Shown here piece by piece: positions 36,067 through 46,529 of a DNA stretch of 64,000 nt (position 1 is its first letter; each line of letters opens with the position of its first letter). The notes beneath the pieces were generated by a model. That model searched no databases. It was not told the origin of the DNA and saw only the letters and a list, made by a program, of their open reading frames with translations. The position numbers were made by a program, and so were the translations under genes. Origin of the DNA: Flaveria trinervia (Eukaryota > Streptophyta > Magnoliopsida > Asterales > Asteraceae); contig CM046444.1 in the NCBI GenBank assembly GCA_025506515.1, forward strand, positions 76,317,533 to 76,381,532. The letters are read 5' to 3'.

Positions 36067-37484
36067 CTACAAAATTTAACAAAGATCTATTTTAGTATTT
36101 TCGATATGGCTATTTTATAATTAATGCCTTTTAAGACCATTTTTATATTAAAGTATAGAACCCAACATTAAATTTAAATTGTGGTTAGGTGACCTTTATC
36201 CCACGATTTAAATTAATAAGGTGGTCAACGATTGACGGTTGCAACCATTTACAAGTTCTAGAGGTATGGGATCGACTTTAAACATCTTATGTAAAGTCGG
36301 CATGTTAATCCCATCAACACCATTTGGAACCATATTGTAGGTGATCCATTTAACATGGTTTGCAAATCAAGACATCCTACTTACACACACGTGTGAGTTT
36401 GCCAAAATGAGTGGTTAGGTGACCTTTATCCCACGAATATGGCATTCTCACCTTAGTCATAAGTTCCCTCAAAGTGGTTAGGTGACCTTTATCCCACTAA
36501 GAGTTCCCAAGTGACTCAAGTGCTATGTAAAAGGACGGTGTTGATCTTGTTTTCAAATGTTTAGAGATTTCATAATTTTAGTTTAGAAAACTCTTTGTAC
36601 TTGTATTTGCATGCTTTCAAATACAAGGTACCCTTTGGTCCTTTGATTAAAACCTATTTTAATCTTTAAAATCATTAAATCATTTTAATAACATTTTATC
36701 ACCATTTAATGATTAAGAACCATCATTTTTATAGCTTGTTAAGTTTGTTAATTAGTTTGTAATGCATATCAAAATATTAACCATACAATCAAATAACAAA
36801 CATACAAACAAGCATAAACATAAACAACCATAATGTGCATAACCATAGCTACTATTGTGACCACACTTGTTTGCCATCACAAGTGTGGTCATTTGGTCTT
36901 TCCTAAGGGTTGAAATCAACACAAAATTGAGGTCATCATAGGCCCCACTTGAACTTGCATCCATATGCTTCAAGTTCCATTCTTTGGTGTCCATCTTTGG
37001 TCTTGATCTTGTGCATCTTCCTATTACAAAAATGTATCCTAATACATTTTTCTAATAAAAGAAATGCACCTAATCTATAATTACATATCAAATGAAGAAA
37101 TAATTACAACCCAAAGAATAAAGATGATATTACAACCCAATTCAATGAATAAAACAACCATTCCAATCATCCAAACAACACAAGCCAAAGCTAGGTTATG
37201 CACTATCATAGAACAATCATAACATCATTCAACAAACTAAATAAACCCCATCAAACCCAAATTTTCAGCCAACATAAACTGAAAATTTGGGTTTGTTTGT
37301 CCAAACAAACAACATCCAAAATTATCAACCATTGACATTTTCATCTTTCAAAGTTTAATGATAAGCATGAAGATAACTATGAAACACTTGGGGTTTATCA
37401 ATCAGCCAAAATCAGCCTCTAATAGGTTGATATATATTCTAAAACCGATTTTAAAGAACAAGAACATGCAAGTTATCCGCATAA
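36067..37484 (-). other. copia A untranslated leader with triplicate 24-bp motif
   Basis: There is no credible ORF in 1.4 kb between PBS and gag. A 24-bp motif, on + beginning gtggttaggtgacctttatc and ending ccac, occurs at 36181, 36411 and 36474. On the sense strand it contains ACCTAACC. Copia B has the same three copies at nearly the same spacing. Confidence 0.75.
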
Positions 37485-37500
37485 CCGGCTCTTGATGCCA
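37485..37500 (-). other. primer binding site of copia A
   Basis: On the minus strand TGGCATCAAGAGCCGG follows the LTR end by one base. It resembles the initiator-tRNA-Met complement with changes. Copia B has TGGCATCTAGAGCCGG (51799-51784). Confidence 0.8.
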
Positions 37501-37501
37501 T

Positions 37502-38423
37502 TGTTGGGTTTGCAAGAACATAAAACTAAGTTTAACCATTAAACTTATTGAAAACGCAGCGGAATAACAACATATTATTGACTTACTTATAAGCTGAATT
37601 TGTGTTCTTTAGGTGACCATTTGAATGTAAAAAGCAAACCCAAAACAAGGATCTAAATAGTGAATAAGCAAGCTATGAACACATAAAACAAGCATTAGAC
37701 AGCCATTAACAAGCTGCCAAAACTACCTTTCAGCAGTTGAGACAATACTTCCAAAAGGGCTGCCAAAAAAGTGGATTTGATGAAGATGGAGATGTCAAAA
37801 TCGGCCAAGACTCCAAGAAGAGGAGGTCCTCAAGCTAGTATACCCAAAGCTTGTATGCAATGCACTCTTCTTGCTAGGAGAACACACAAAGTTCCTCAAA
37901 AAACCCCTTCTTTCTTGCTGGAACCGTAAGTATTAGAGAGAGAGAGAGCTTATGAGAAAATGTTTTGCATGTGTCTGAATTGAGAGAGCAAAGAGTGTAT
38001 ATCTAAAATTGGATTAAAGAAAGCAAAGTATCTCATTGGGGTGGGGAGGGCGGCCGAAAAAAGGGTCAAAGGCAAGTTCCCCCCAAAACATTAATCCAAT
38101 TTTATATAATAGTCCCTTGAAAGTTTATACAATTACCATTTAATTGTATAACTTATACACTCTTTTAATTAGTTAATGTTATCTAACTAACTTAAATAAC
38201 AATAAGTAATATTCTTGAACAAATATCCTAATAAGTTGTTCCATCTCATGCAACTTATTTAGAAAACCCATTTTCTAAATTTGGTGTTATTATTAATTAC
38301 ATGATCATATCATCAATGATATTGTTAGTGATTGCAAATCTTGTTATTGGTATAACCCGACTTGGATCATGACGTACTAACCGCATCAATGTTCTATGTG
38401 TCTTGGACATATAGAATCTAACA
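37502..38423 (-). repeat. 5' LTR of copia A
   Basis: The LTR is 922 bp. On + it starts TGTTGGGTTTGC and ends AATCTAACA. It pairs with 30398-31320 and is followed on the right by the TSD TTACC and resumed gypsy 1 gag. Confidence 0.93.
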
Positions 38424-39905
38424 TTACCGTCTGTAGTGACGAAAGTGATAAAAGCTGTATAGGAGGGCGAGAGGAAGTAAAGGAGTAGGCCTATGCGAAA
38501 GAAGACACCCGAGACTGAGACGGTTCCCTTTGATGATGATGAAGAAACGGTTTCCAACTATGGGGCATTTCAAAGATGTAATCCCCCTACCTTCGATGGT
38601 AATTGCACTTCTGTTGCTGCTCACCGGTGGGTGAGAGATGGAGGCCGTACTGAAATCAACGAGTGCCCAAAGGACCGAAAGGTGAAGTTTGCTACCCACC
38701 GTTTGTGGACTTGGCTTTGTGCTGGTGCGACAATATCCTCCAAGCTGAGGGTAGTCAGTCAATTGGAAGGATGAAGTGGGCGGAGTTGAAGAGGCTGGTG
38801 ATTAAGGAGTTTTACCCTAACCGAGATAGAAAATGTTAAGAGACTGTTCTTGCAGTTGGAGGCGGGAACGATGACCCATCAGCAATACACCACCAAGTTT
38901 AATGTGATGGCACGACTGGTGCCAGATCAAGTGATGACTTTGTCGTGGATGATCAAGAGATACATCCAAAGGCTGTCGGCGGATATCCATAGGCACATGA
39001 TCGTTGTGCAGCCGAGCACGTTTAGGTCGGTAGTTGACTTGGCAGGAAGATTGCATGATGAGCAAGCTGTGGTGGTGGTTGAAGCCACCAAGAAGAGTGG
39101 TGGTGACCGGAATTGGAAGAGGAAGCGATTTGGACATGGTAGAGCCGCTCCAAGCAACAAAGGTGCACAGGTGGATGACCGACGTGTGGTTACATCCGGT
39201 GCGAGGCTGAGGAGGTGTGTTAATTGTGGAGGAAAGCACACTAGGGAATGTAAAGTAGGATCTAGTGTCTATTTTACTTGTGGGAGGACCGGACATGTGG
39301 CAAAGAACTGCAGGGTAAGGAGGTGTTATACTTGTGGCAAGGAGAGCCACATGAGTAGGGACTGCAAGAAACCAAGGGCTGAATGTTCTGGTGTAGGGAA
39401 GAAGACGACCGGGACTGAAGGGCAGAGGGTGAGCGCCAGAGCATGCACGATGACATGGGAGGAGGCTAGGACGGACGCCGATGTTGTTTCAGGTATGTTT
39501 CTAGTAAACCAAACTTTAGTCTCTATGTTATTTGATTATGGTGCTAGTAAAAGTTTTATTTTTGTTGCATTCTATGTTAAACTGCCTATTAGTAGTAGGA
39601 GTATAGATATGCCCTTTGATGTAGAAACTACCATAGGTAAGTCTATTGAGATTTCTGAGATGATAGAAGGTTGTGACATAGAATTGGAAGATCACAAGTT
39701 TCTTGTAAGACCATTCGGGATGACCTTAGGCTGGTTTGACGTAGTCCTGGGAATGGATTGGTTGGCGGACTACGCAGAAAACATTGTGTGTCACAAGAAG
39801 ATAATTTGATTGACAGCACCTGACGGGAGTTCAAGGAAGGTTTATGGCGATCGGGTCACGACGTTCCCAAAAGTGATTTCAATGGCAGTGGTGGGAAAGT
39901 GCATG
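38424..39905 (+). pseudogene. gypsy 1 gag (rest) and protease
   Basis: It resumes after copia A. 38493-38774 is capsid (PPTFDGN, DRKVKFATH), then a shift. 38850-39809 holds the gag tail (QQYTTKFNVMARLVPD), three zinc knuckles (39215-39370) and protease. Knuckle 1 is irregular, knuckle 2 has lost its first Cys (VYFTCGRTGHVAKNC), and knuckle 3 is intact (CYTCGKESHMSRDC). The protease motif is LFDYGASKSF against LFDSGASKSF in gypsy 2: the catalytic Asp stays but Ser is Tyr. After a stop at 39807 it continues (APDGSSRKVYGDRV) until the Athila LTR. Confidence 0.88.
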
Positions 39906-41395
39906 TGTGATATGATTTAAAGTGTACATAAAATACACATATATTTTCCTACATTTTACTTAGTTTGGGCTATTGTTATAAAATATTATTCATAGTTTTT
40001 TTAGATTGCATTCCAGAGGTTTCGACAAACCATGAGTTTCAATAAGATATTTCTATAAAATAAAGTTTAGATGTCAAGTGAAAACGATACATGTTGATTG
40101 ATGTGCTCCAACTTATACATAAAAATCCTATGAAAAGCACATCATTTATTTCTTAATACCTTCCTTAAAATGATGAAAATATACTTAAAAATGTAAAATT
40201 GTGTTTTCAGGTGTTTAAAAGGGCAAGATGGACAAAAGAAGCATATTTAGCAAGAAATTGAAGTAATCCGAGCTTTGGAGTCCATGCATGGGGCCGTGCC
40301 TCATTAAGCACGCCCCCATGCTTTGCCAGAAACACACCCCCATGCTAAATTAACACACCCCCGTGTTTGGACATCTGACCAGACAAAAAGTACTGTTCCC
40401 GAAAAGTAGACACGGGGTCGTGCCCCATAAGACACGGGACCGTGCCCCACCTCCAACACGAGGCCATGCCCCATTTAGCACGGGGTCGTGCCCGACACAA
40501 CCTGCATGTACCAGCGGACCAACTTTCGTAAGCATTGTACTAGCACGGGGCCGTGCCTTTTAGGCACGGGGCCGTGCTTTAACACTCCAGAAAGCCTATA
40601 AATAGAAGCCTAAGTTCACCATTTTTGGCAAGCTTTGGTGGGAGTGTTACTCTGCAGAACTCTCTCGGGAATCAAGACTTCAAGGTCATTTGGAGGCCTG
40701 GGAGGTGCATACAACACTTGGAAGAAGCTCGGGATCATCTAAACGCCATCCATTGTGGATTATCGGTTTGATTGTTCCATTTCACCGATGATTACATATC
40801 TATCTTCTTTGTTATATGTTGTTATGTTCAAGCTCATTATGAGCTAAACTCTTTTTATCATCCTAATCGGATGAAACTTATGTAATTTGTGATGAACTAA
40901 TGGTGTGATAAACATTATGTTAAGGTTATGGTGGTCTTGGGAAAACTAGTGATAGGTAGCATCTACATTTAAACAGGAAGTTATAAATTTATGATTTGTG
41001 ATTGTGATCATCATACAAAGTTGAAAACCTGTATGATTAACTTTCATTCGCGAGTCTAGTTATGATGATAACTTTTATTCCCTGGTTTCAAATCCAAACG
41101 CTTCAAATCTTAGTTTACTTACTTTCTATTGTTGTTTTTCTTTAAATCCCAAAAATATGTCCAATGCAAATTATCATTTTCATTAACAAAAACCAAATTT
41201 GATAGTCAAACATCAAGTTTGTTGAGTAGGCTTGGTGTGTCCATGGATTGATACTCGGTTCTTACCAACACTATATTACCAAACGACAGGTACACTGCCT
41301 TTTGTGTGTGTGGTTTAGTATTAATAATAACCAATTAAAATGAATATGTGCAATAAATCTTTATCAAAATATATATACTATTCGCACACCCATCA
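39906..41395 (+). repeat. 5' LTR of Athila-like element
   Basis: The LTR is about 1,490 bp, TGTGATATGA...CCCATCA; the left edge is uncertain by two to four bases. U3 carries palindromes of the GCACGGGGCCGTGC type (40286-40577) and a TATA box, tataaata, at 40597-40604. The right edge is set by the PBS. The small ORFs at 40350-40563 are readings of the palindromes, not genes. Confidence 0.8.
40286..40577 (+). repeat. GC-rich palindrome array in Athila U3
   Basis: Perfect palindromes GCACGGGGCCGTGC lie at 40543-40556 and 40564-40577, with looser copies (cacggggtcgtgcc, cacgaggccatgcc) before them. A 35-bp module at 40286-40320 (gcatggggccgtgcct...cgcccccatg) reappears in altered form at 55966-56000. 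The array ends 20 bp before the TATA box. Confidence 0.85.
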
Positions 41396-41401
41396 AGTTT
41401 T

Positions 41402-41420
41402 TGGCTCCGTTGCCAGGGAC
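41402..41420 (+). other. primer binding site of Athila-like element
   Basis: TGGCTCCGTTGCCAGGGAC follows the LTR by six bases. It resembles the tRNA-Asp-type PBS known in Athila elements (TGGCGCCGTTGCCGGGGA), with two CpG-type changes. Confidence 0.85.
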
Positions 41421-41589
41421 ACACGACAGTTTGAAAGACAAACTAAATTTCCGACTAACTTGTGTATAACTTGTTATATATTTTTGTTTAAACTTCATAT
41501 TTATTTTTAGGTAGTTTCCCTAGTTAGTTTAGTTACTTTTGCCTGATTCATTTTAAGCCTTAGTTAGTTTATGCTTCTTTAAGTTAGTG

Positions 41590-42244
41590 TATGTCCGACT
41601 CGTCTAGTTCTGAACTTGTTCCGCCTCTTTCGGTGCCCGAATGACTTTTCCATCAATGATTGCACAAAGGATCACAACAAGAAGCACCAGTAATTGAAGA
41701 AGACATTTTGAAAGATACACCATTCGAAGAAGACATGGCTAACCAAGACGAGGAAATGAAGATGACACACTATGCCACACCGTCAATAGATGGTTATGAG
41801 TCTAGTGTTGTCCAACCAGCAATAGCAGCCAACAATTTTGAAATTAAGTGTAGCATTATCCAACTCGTAAAAAACTCTGTTTATTTCCATGGGTTACAAG
41901 ACGAAGATCAAAATGCTCACATATCACAATTCCTTCGTATCTGTTCTACCTTCAAAATGAGCAACTGTTCAGATGACGCCATTTGACTAAGAATTTTTCC
42001 ATTTTCACTTCGAGGTCGAGCCATCAAAAGGCTTGATTCACTTCCGCCTGGTTCCATCACCACATGGGCGAAAATGGCTGAACGATTCCTTTTGAAATAC
42101 TTTCACCCCATCACACTACCAAACTAAGAACCAGCATCACAAGTTTTCGCCAAGAAGACGATGAATCATTACACGCAGCATGGGAGAGATATAAAAGTCT
42201 TCTTTGGAGATGCCCACATCACGGACTTGACCTGTGGCTGCAGT
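41590..42244 (+). pseudogene. Athila gag, N-terminal part
   Basis: The ATG at 41590 gives MSDSSSSELVPPLSVPE and a stop. 41660-41986 carries the capsid region (AANNFEIKCSIIQLVKNSV, NAHISQFLRICSTFKMSNCS). Beyond a stop at 41984 it goes on: LRIFPFSLRGRAIKRLDSLP, then after a shift DDESLHAAWERYKSLLWRCP ending DLWLQ at 42244, where the fold-back insert begins. It is non-functional. Confidence 0.85.
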
Positions 42245-42340
42245 TGTGAAGTCAGCTGGATTGATAAACATCCGAGCATGTTCTTGATAGAAGGATAAAC
42301 AACAGCACAAACCAAAAGTCAAACCATAATAGGAACTATA

Positions 42341-42503
42341 ATTGAATGGTTTCATTGATAAAACCTAACGATTACAAGCTCGTTACAACATAAGAATCAA
42401 GACTCTTGGCAACGGGAAGATCAAGCATGATCTCCCCTCTGATCCGGCAGCCCGAGGCTCCGGGCAGACTTCCTCTCAATCCTTAATCTCTCTACACATT
42501 GAA
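42341..42503 (-). repeat. left inverted arm of fold-back structure
   Basis: The reverse complement matches 43730-43892 over 163 bp with a few mismatches. Shared landmarks are tctctacacatt against aatgtgtagaga and cctaacgattacaag against cttgtaatcgttagg. Confidence 0.9.
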
Positions 42504-42522
42504 CTTATTTGACAAAAGAACC

Positions 42523-42740
42523 TATTCTGGAAGTCTGACAAATAATGGGGTATAGATCGAACTTATTTGAAAAAAGAACCTCAGGGTGAATATGCTTAGC
42601 TCATGCTAAAAAAAAGAGTCTGGAACTGCCTCTTGCACAGATTTGAGCATGAGCAAACAAGAGCAAAGCATATTCACCCTGAGGTTCTTTTGTGAAATAA
42701 GTTTGATGTATACCCCATTATTCATCAGACTTCAAGAATA
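42523..42740. repeat. inner palindrome of fold-back structure
   Basis: Left half 42523-42607 and right half 42647-42740 are reverse complements over about 85 bp, with about 40 bp between. Shared blocks are acctcagggtgaatatgc and its complement, and ataatggggtata. A direct copy of gaacttatttga (42501 and 42559) sits at the left edge. Confidence 0.85.
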
Positions 42741-43391
42741 GGTGAATGTAGTTGGAACACAAAAGAGATGAGAGAAGATGTCAGCAAATGGTGCTGATTT
42801 TGTGGGGTAGTCAGGAGCATCATCTGACTACTTATGGGCCAGTCAAGTTATATTTATCTGCACAGAGAGGATTCTCATTCTTAGGGGGAATATATGTATG
42901 GAGAAATTGAAGACGCAATCAGAAAGTGATGATGTGAGTAGGTTTCTGATGATGAATCTACGTGCATGCTGATTTGTTTAATATTATCAGCTGTGGATTG
43001 GAACCTTTAAACTTTTCCCCAATACCCCGTGTGAAGTCGCCAAGAGAGCACAATGTCTATGTATTGGATTCGCTGAATGTGAGGGGGAATTTCTACAGGT
43101 GTTGAGGTTAATCACATTAGCCTGTTTGAAGATTGAAGCAATGGAAAACTGTTCATGTCATTATCTGGAAAATCAGTCATATGGGATATCTTACAGCTAT
43201 GATGGTGTTCTGCAAAGTAAATCAAAGCTATTATGCAAAAATTCATTTTAAGGGATATTGTAGCAACCTGACGGATCGGACACGTTACCTAATATGGTTT
43301 TCGTTTGATTCTATTGGCCACAAGAGCAAAGATTGACTGAAGATTGTAAGAGGTGTTATCTACTATTCGCAAGCAACGTCCAAGGGGAATT

Positions 43392-43919
43392 TGATGGAGC
43401 ATATATAGTCATATATAGTGTGTCCGTCGTTTGTCGAATACTCTATGCTTAATGTAATACACTTGATATGTTGTAAACACATGAAACTGGGTCATTCGCA
43501 GGAGCATATGCGAATCAGACTCAGTCATACGACTGAGCCATGCTACTAGACTAGTCGTGTGACTGAGAGATGCCATTGGGGCATTCGTAAGACTGAACCA
43601 TAAGAATGGTCTAGTCACACAATTGAACCTTACGCATGGTCCAGTCGTACGATTGTACCATGCATATGGTCCAATCACACGAATGGGCCCGGTCGCATCT
43701 AATATGGGCCGAGGCCTATATATACCAGTTTCAATGTGTAGAGAGATTAAGGATTGAGAGGAAGTCTGCCCAGAGCCTAGGGCTGCCGGATTAGAGGGGA
43801 GATCATGCTCGATCTTCCCCTTGCCAAGAGTATTGATTCTTATGTTGTAACAAGCTTGTAATCGTTAGGTTTTATCAATGCAACCATTCAATCACACGAA
43901 CGATCCAACCAACTTCACA
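43392..43919 (+). repeat. LTR-like right end of fold-back structure
   Basis: TGATGGAGC starts directly after a PPT-like gtccaaggggaatt. U3 has a run of short palindromes (cagtcatacgactg, agtcgtgtgact, cagtcgtacgattg; 43490-43690). The TATA-like cctatatatacc is at 43715-43726, and the end is TTCACA at 43919. It is 528 bp. The run 42745-43391 before it is unknown and has no convincing ORF. Confidence 0.65.
43730..43892 (+). repeat. right inverted arm of fold-back structure
   Basis: This is the partner of 42341-42503. It lies just downstream of the TATA-like box, so it corresponds to R/U5 of the LTR-like right end. Confidence 0.9.
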
Positions 43920-44829
43920 AACCCTAATGCTGAACTGAAAACCATCCCACCACGAGTGGCAAAACCACTCAAGGTGATGCACCCTCATTACAACCCATCA
44001 TTGAAGAGGTAGAAATTGAAACTCCAATTAATGCGAGTGATAAGCAAAAGCAACCTGTTGTTACTAAAGAACCAGCAAAGAAATACGTTCCACCACCTCC
44101 ATATGTTCCACCACCTCCATATCCAGGTCGTTTGAGACAACAAAGAATGGTAGCATAATACGACAAATTCCTTAGGTTGTTCAAGCAACTCCATATCAAT
44201 CTTCCCTTGGTGGAGGCCTTAGTACAAATGCCAAACTATGCTAAGTTTCTAAAAGGTGTCTTGTCAAACAAAAAGAAACTGGAAGAGTTATCATGCATAG
44301 TTTTGAATGAGGATGCTCTTCAATTCTTCAAAACAAACTACCTTAAAAGATGACTGATCCAGGAAGTTTCACCGTACCTTGCCTAATAGGAAATCTTTGT
44401 GTGAGTAATGCGTTAGTTGATTTAGGTGCAAGCATTAACCTTATGCCTTATGCGGTTGTCAAAAAATTTAACCTAGGTGAACCTAGACCTACCCGTATGA
44501 GCATCCAGTTAGCTGACCATTCTGTGAAATATTCGAGGGCATCATTGAAAATCTCTTAGTTAAAATTGACAAATTCGTATTTTCCATTGATTTTGTGATC
44601 CTTGACATGGATGAAGACAAAAATGTTCCACTTATCCTAGGTCGACCTTTCTTAGCGACTGCTCGAGACCTCATTGATGTTTGTACATGCAAACTCACGC
44701 TTAGAGTAAACCAGGAGGAAGTAACTTTTGATATAGGCCAATCCATGAAACACCCTCAACATCATGATGACTCACTCTATTACGTTGATGCTTGCGATTC
44801 GATCATAAGCTATCATTTGGAGAAAACTC
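43920..44829 (+). pseudogene. Athila gag end and protease
   Basis: The Pro-rich linker PPPPYPGRLRQQRM (about 44090-44150) and FLRLFKQLHINLPLVEALVQ (44170-44230) are the typical stretch before Athila protease. Protease follows at 44350-44864: DPGSFTVPCLIGN, DLGASINLMP (the usual Athila DLG form), RPTRMSIQLAD, then after a shift near 44545 ILDMDEDKNVPLILGRPFLA. It is cut by copia B at 44830 and resumes at 52728. It would cleave the gag-pol polyprotein. Confidence 0.88.
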
Positions 44830-45746
44830 TGTTGGGTTTGTTGGACCATATCAAAGTAGTTTAACCATTTTAAACTATGAAAATGTAGCGGATTAATACC
44901 TTAATATGTTCATTTGTAATCTGAAAAATAAGGTTCATTTCATAAAAACAACAAACCCAAGAACATAAGGATCATTTATATGTGTTTGAACTAGCTATCA
45001 ACAACAAAAACAACAAAGTATGACATACAAACTACCTATTGTGGCTGCTGAAAATGTGATGAGGGAGGAAGAAAATGAGCTTGTTGAATGACCAATACAC
45101 CAAGGAGATGTGTCCTCAAGCATCCATACCCATGAGCATCATGCAAACACCTTGTTGCTAGGATTTGAGCCCCAAAAACGACCAAGAAGAGGCTGCTGGA
45201 ACACTTCCAGCTGAGAATCACTTCAAGAAAAGGAGAAAACCTTTTGTTTTGGTGGTCCTTGCATGTGAGAGAGAGAGGAGGATGGAGTGTGTGTTCTAGG
45301 TGTTGTAAGGTTCCAAGACCTCAAAGAAAACAAAAGAGAGAGCCACATCTAAGGGGGCGGCCGAAAATCAAAAAAAACTTTGGGTTTTCCCCCCAAAACT
45401 CTCTTTTATATTTTTTGTTAAACTAGTTGTTTAAGATAGTTATATAATTAACCTTTTAATTATATAACACATACACACTTTTATTATTTGATGTTATTTA
45501 ACTAAATTAAACAACATTACAAACAATATCCATGAACAAAATATCCATATAAGTTGTTCAATCTCATATGCAACTTATATAGAAAACCCATTTCTAAATT
45601 GGTGGATTTATTTAATTACATGATCATATCATCAATAAAATATTAATTGGTGTTTGCTAAGATTGTTATTGGGTATGACCCGACTTGGATCAAAACGTAC
45701 TAACCACATCAATGTTCTATGTGTCTTAGGCATAAGGAATCCAACA
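44830..45746 (-). repeat. 3' LTR of copia B
   Basis: The LTR is 917 bp. On the minus strand it starts TGTTGGATTCC after the PPT gcaagtgggagat and ends AACCCAACA. It pairs with 51801-52722, with scattered differences. Confidence 0.93.
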
Positions 45747-46529
45747 ATCTCCCACTTGCACAAGATTCATAGAAGATTGATGCAAGCAGTAAATACCACC
45801 TAACAACGGTTACTACCCTTAATACGCATGACTGAAAGCCATTCAATAACATCGTCCCCTTCAAGTATCCAACTTGAAATGATTTAGGTGAATCAATCAT
45901 TTATCCTTTTGTGTCAGATGTCATGTTAAATCCAAGGAGATAGAATGATCATTCCTTGTTGATTTAACTTATTCAGCCTTAGACATCTTGCTCTCAACGA
46001 ATAAGAGGAACAAATCCATCTTGACTACATACGTTTTTCATAATAACCTCGTGTCACACCTGATCATAGCTTTATGTACTGCCCATTATTTCAGAGCAGT
46101 GAAGAACTAGCTCAAAGTATAACATTTGGTGAATATCAAACCCAATATGTATCTCAGGTCGGAAGATACCAAATGATATTCGCCTTTACTCAAATTTACA
46201 TATGATCAATCTAGAAGATTCCATGTAGTAAAATTGAGATGCGGGTCAGTCCAATATTTGTATCCCACAAATATCTATGAACCTTGGCAGCAACCAATTG
46301 CTCTATATTCATTCCTTATGAATATCCACCAATCCATGTTCATAATAGTCTTACGTTCATATTTGTTCCCACAAACATGACCGACTACGGACATTTAGAA
46401 TAATAAACATATTCATGGATGTATACATGCTAAAATGAATATAACTCAAAATATCATAAGTATATAAAGAGTTAAATATTACATTGTTTCAACTTTTAAT
46501 ACTAAACAGATCAATTCCAATCACTAGAA

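Larger units (their letters stand above)
30398..38423 (-). mobile_element. copia A, complete minus-strand element inside gypsy 1 gag
   Basis: The element is 8,026 bp. The LTRs are 30398-31320 (3') and 37502-38423 (5'), nearly equal in length and visibly very similar. The PBS is at 37500-37485 and the PPT beside 31321. Target flanks are TTACA (30393-30397) and TTACC (38424-38428), four of five matching; the undisturbed site in gypsy 2 supports TTACC as original. Gag, protease, integrase, RT and RNase H are recognisable on the minus strand but frameshifted. Copia B (44830-52722) is the same family. Confidence 0.94.
27896..39905 (+). mobile_element. gypsy 1: Tekay/Del-like chromovirus, split by copia A, cut by Athila
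   Basis: It has a 5' LTR (27896-29833), a PBS, the gag start (30186-30397), then copia A (30398-38423), then gag and protease (38424-39905). At 39906 an Athila-like LTR begins within the codons after protease (GKCM). RT, RNase H, integrase and 3' LTR would lie beyond Athila, outside the window. Gypsy 2 (56330 on) is the same family, shown by matching LTR ends (TGTAACACCC), gag and protease. It is inserted in the gag of element D; the left flank is CGAGC (27891-27895). Confidence 0.88.
42245..43919. mobile_element. fold-back structure with inverted LTR-like arms
   Basis: This is a 1,675-bp insert in Athila gag. Arms of 163 bp (42341-42503 and 43730-43892) are inverted copies at roughly 95% identity by eye. 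The outer tips also match: TGTGAAGT...GCTGGAT at 42245 against the complement of the right end ..CCAACTTCACA at 43919. The right side looks like a complete LTR (43392-43919) behind a PPT; the left looks like an inverted partial LTR. No protein is recognised inside. The Athila flanks do not show a clean TSD and a gag segment is missing. Possible origins are self-integration of a small LTR element, or a true fold-back transposon. Confidence 0.7.

Noticed and set aside
38817..39456. Minus-strand histidine/serine-rich ORFs
   Set aside because: They are antisense shadows of gypsy 1 gag and its zinc knuckles.
40286..40577. Replication iterons or bacterial operator palindromes
   Set aside because: They lie in U3 of an Athila LTR directly before its TATA box; the context is eukaryotic.
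44085..44150. Hydroxyproline-rich cell wall gene (PPPPY repeats)
   Set aside because: It is the usual Pro-rich linker before Athila protease and is followed by the expected gag/protease residues.
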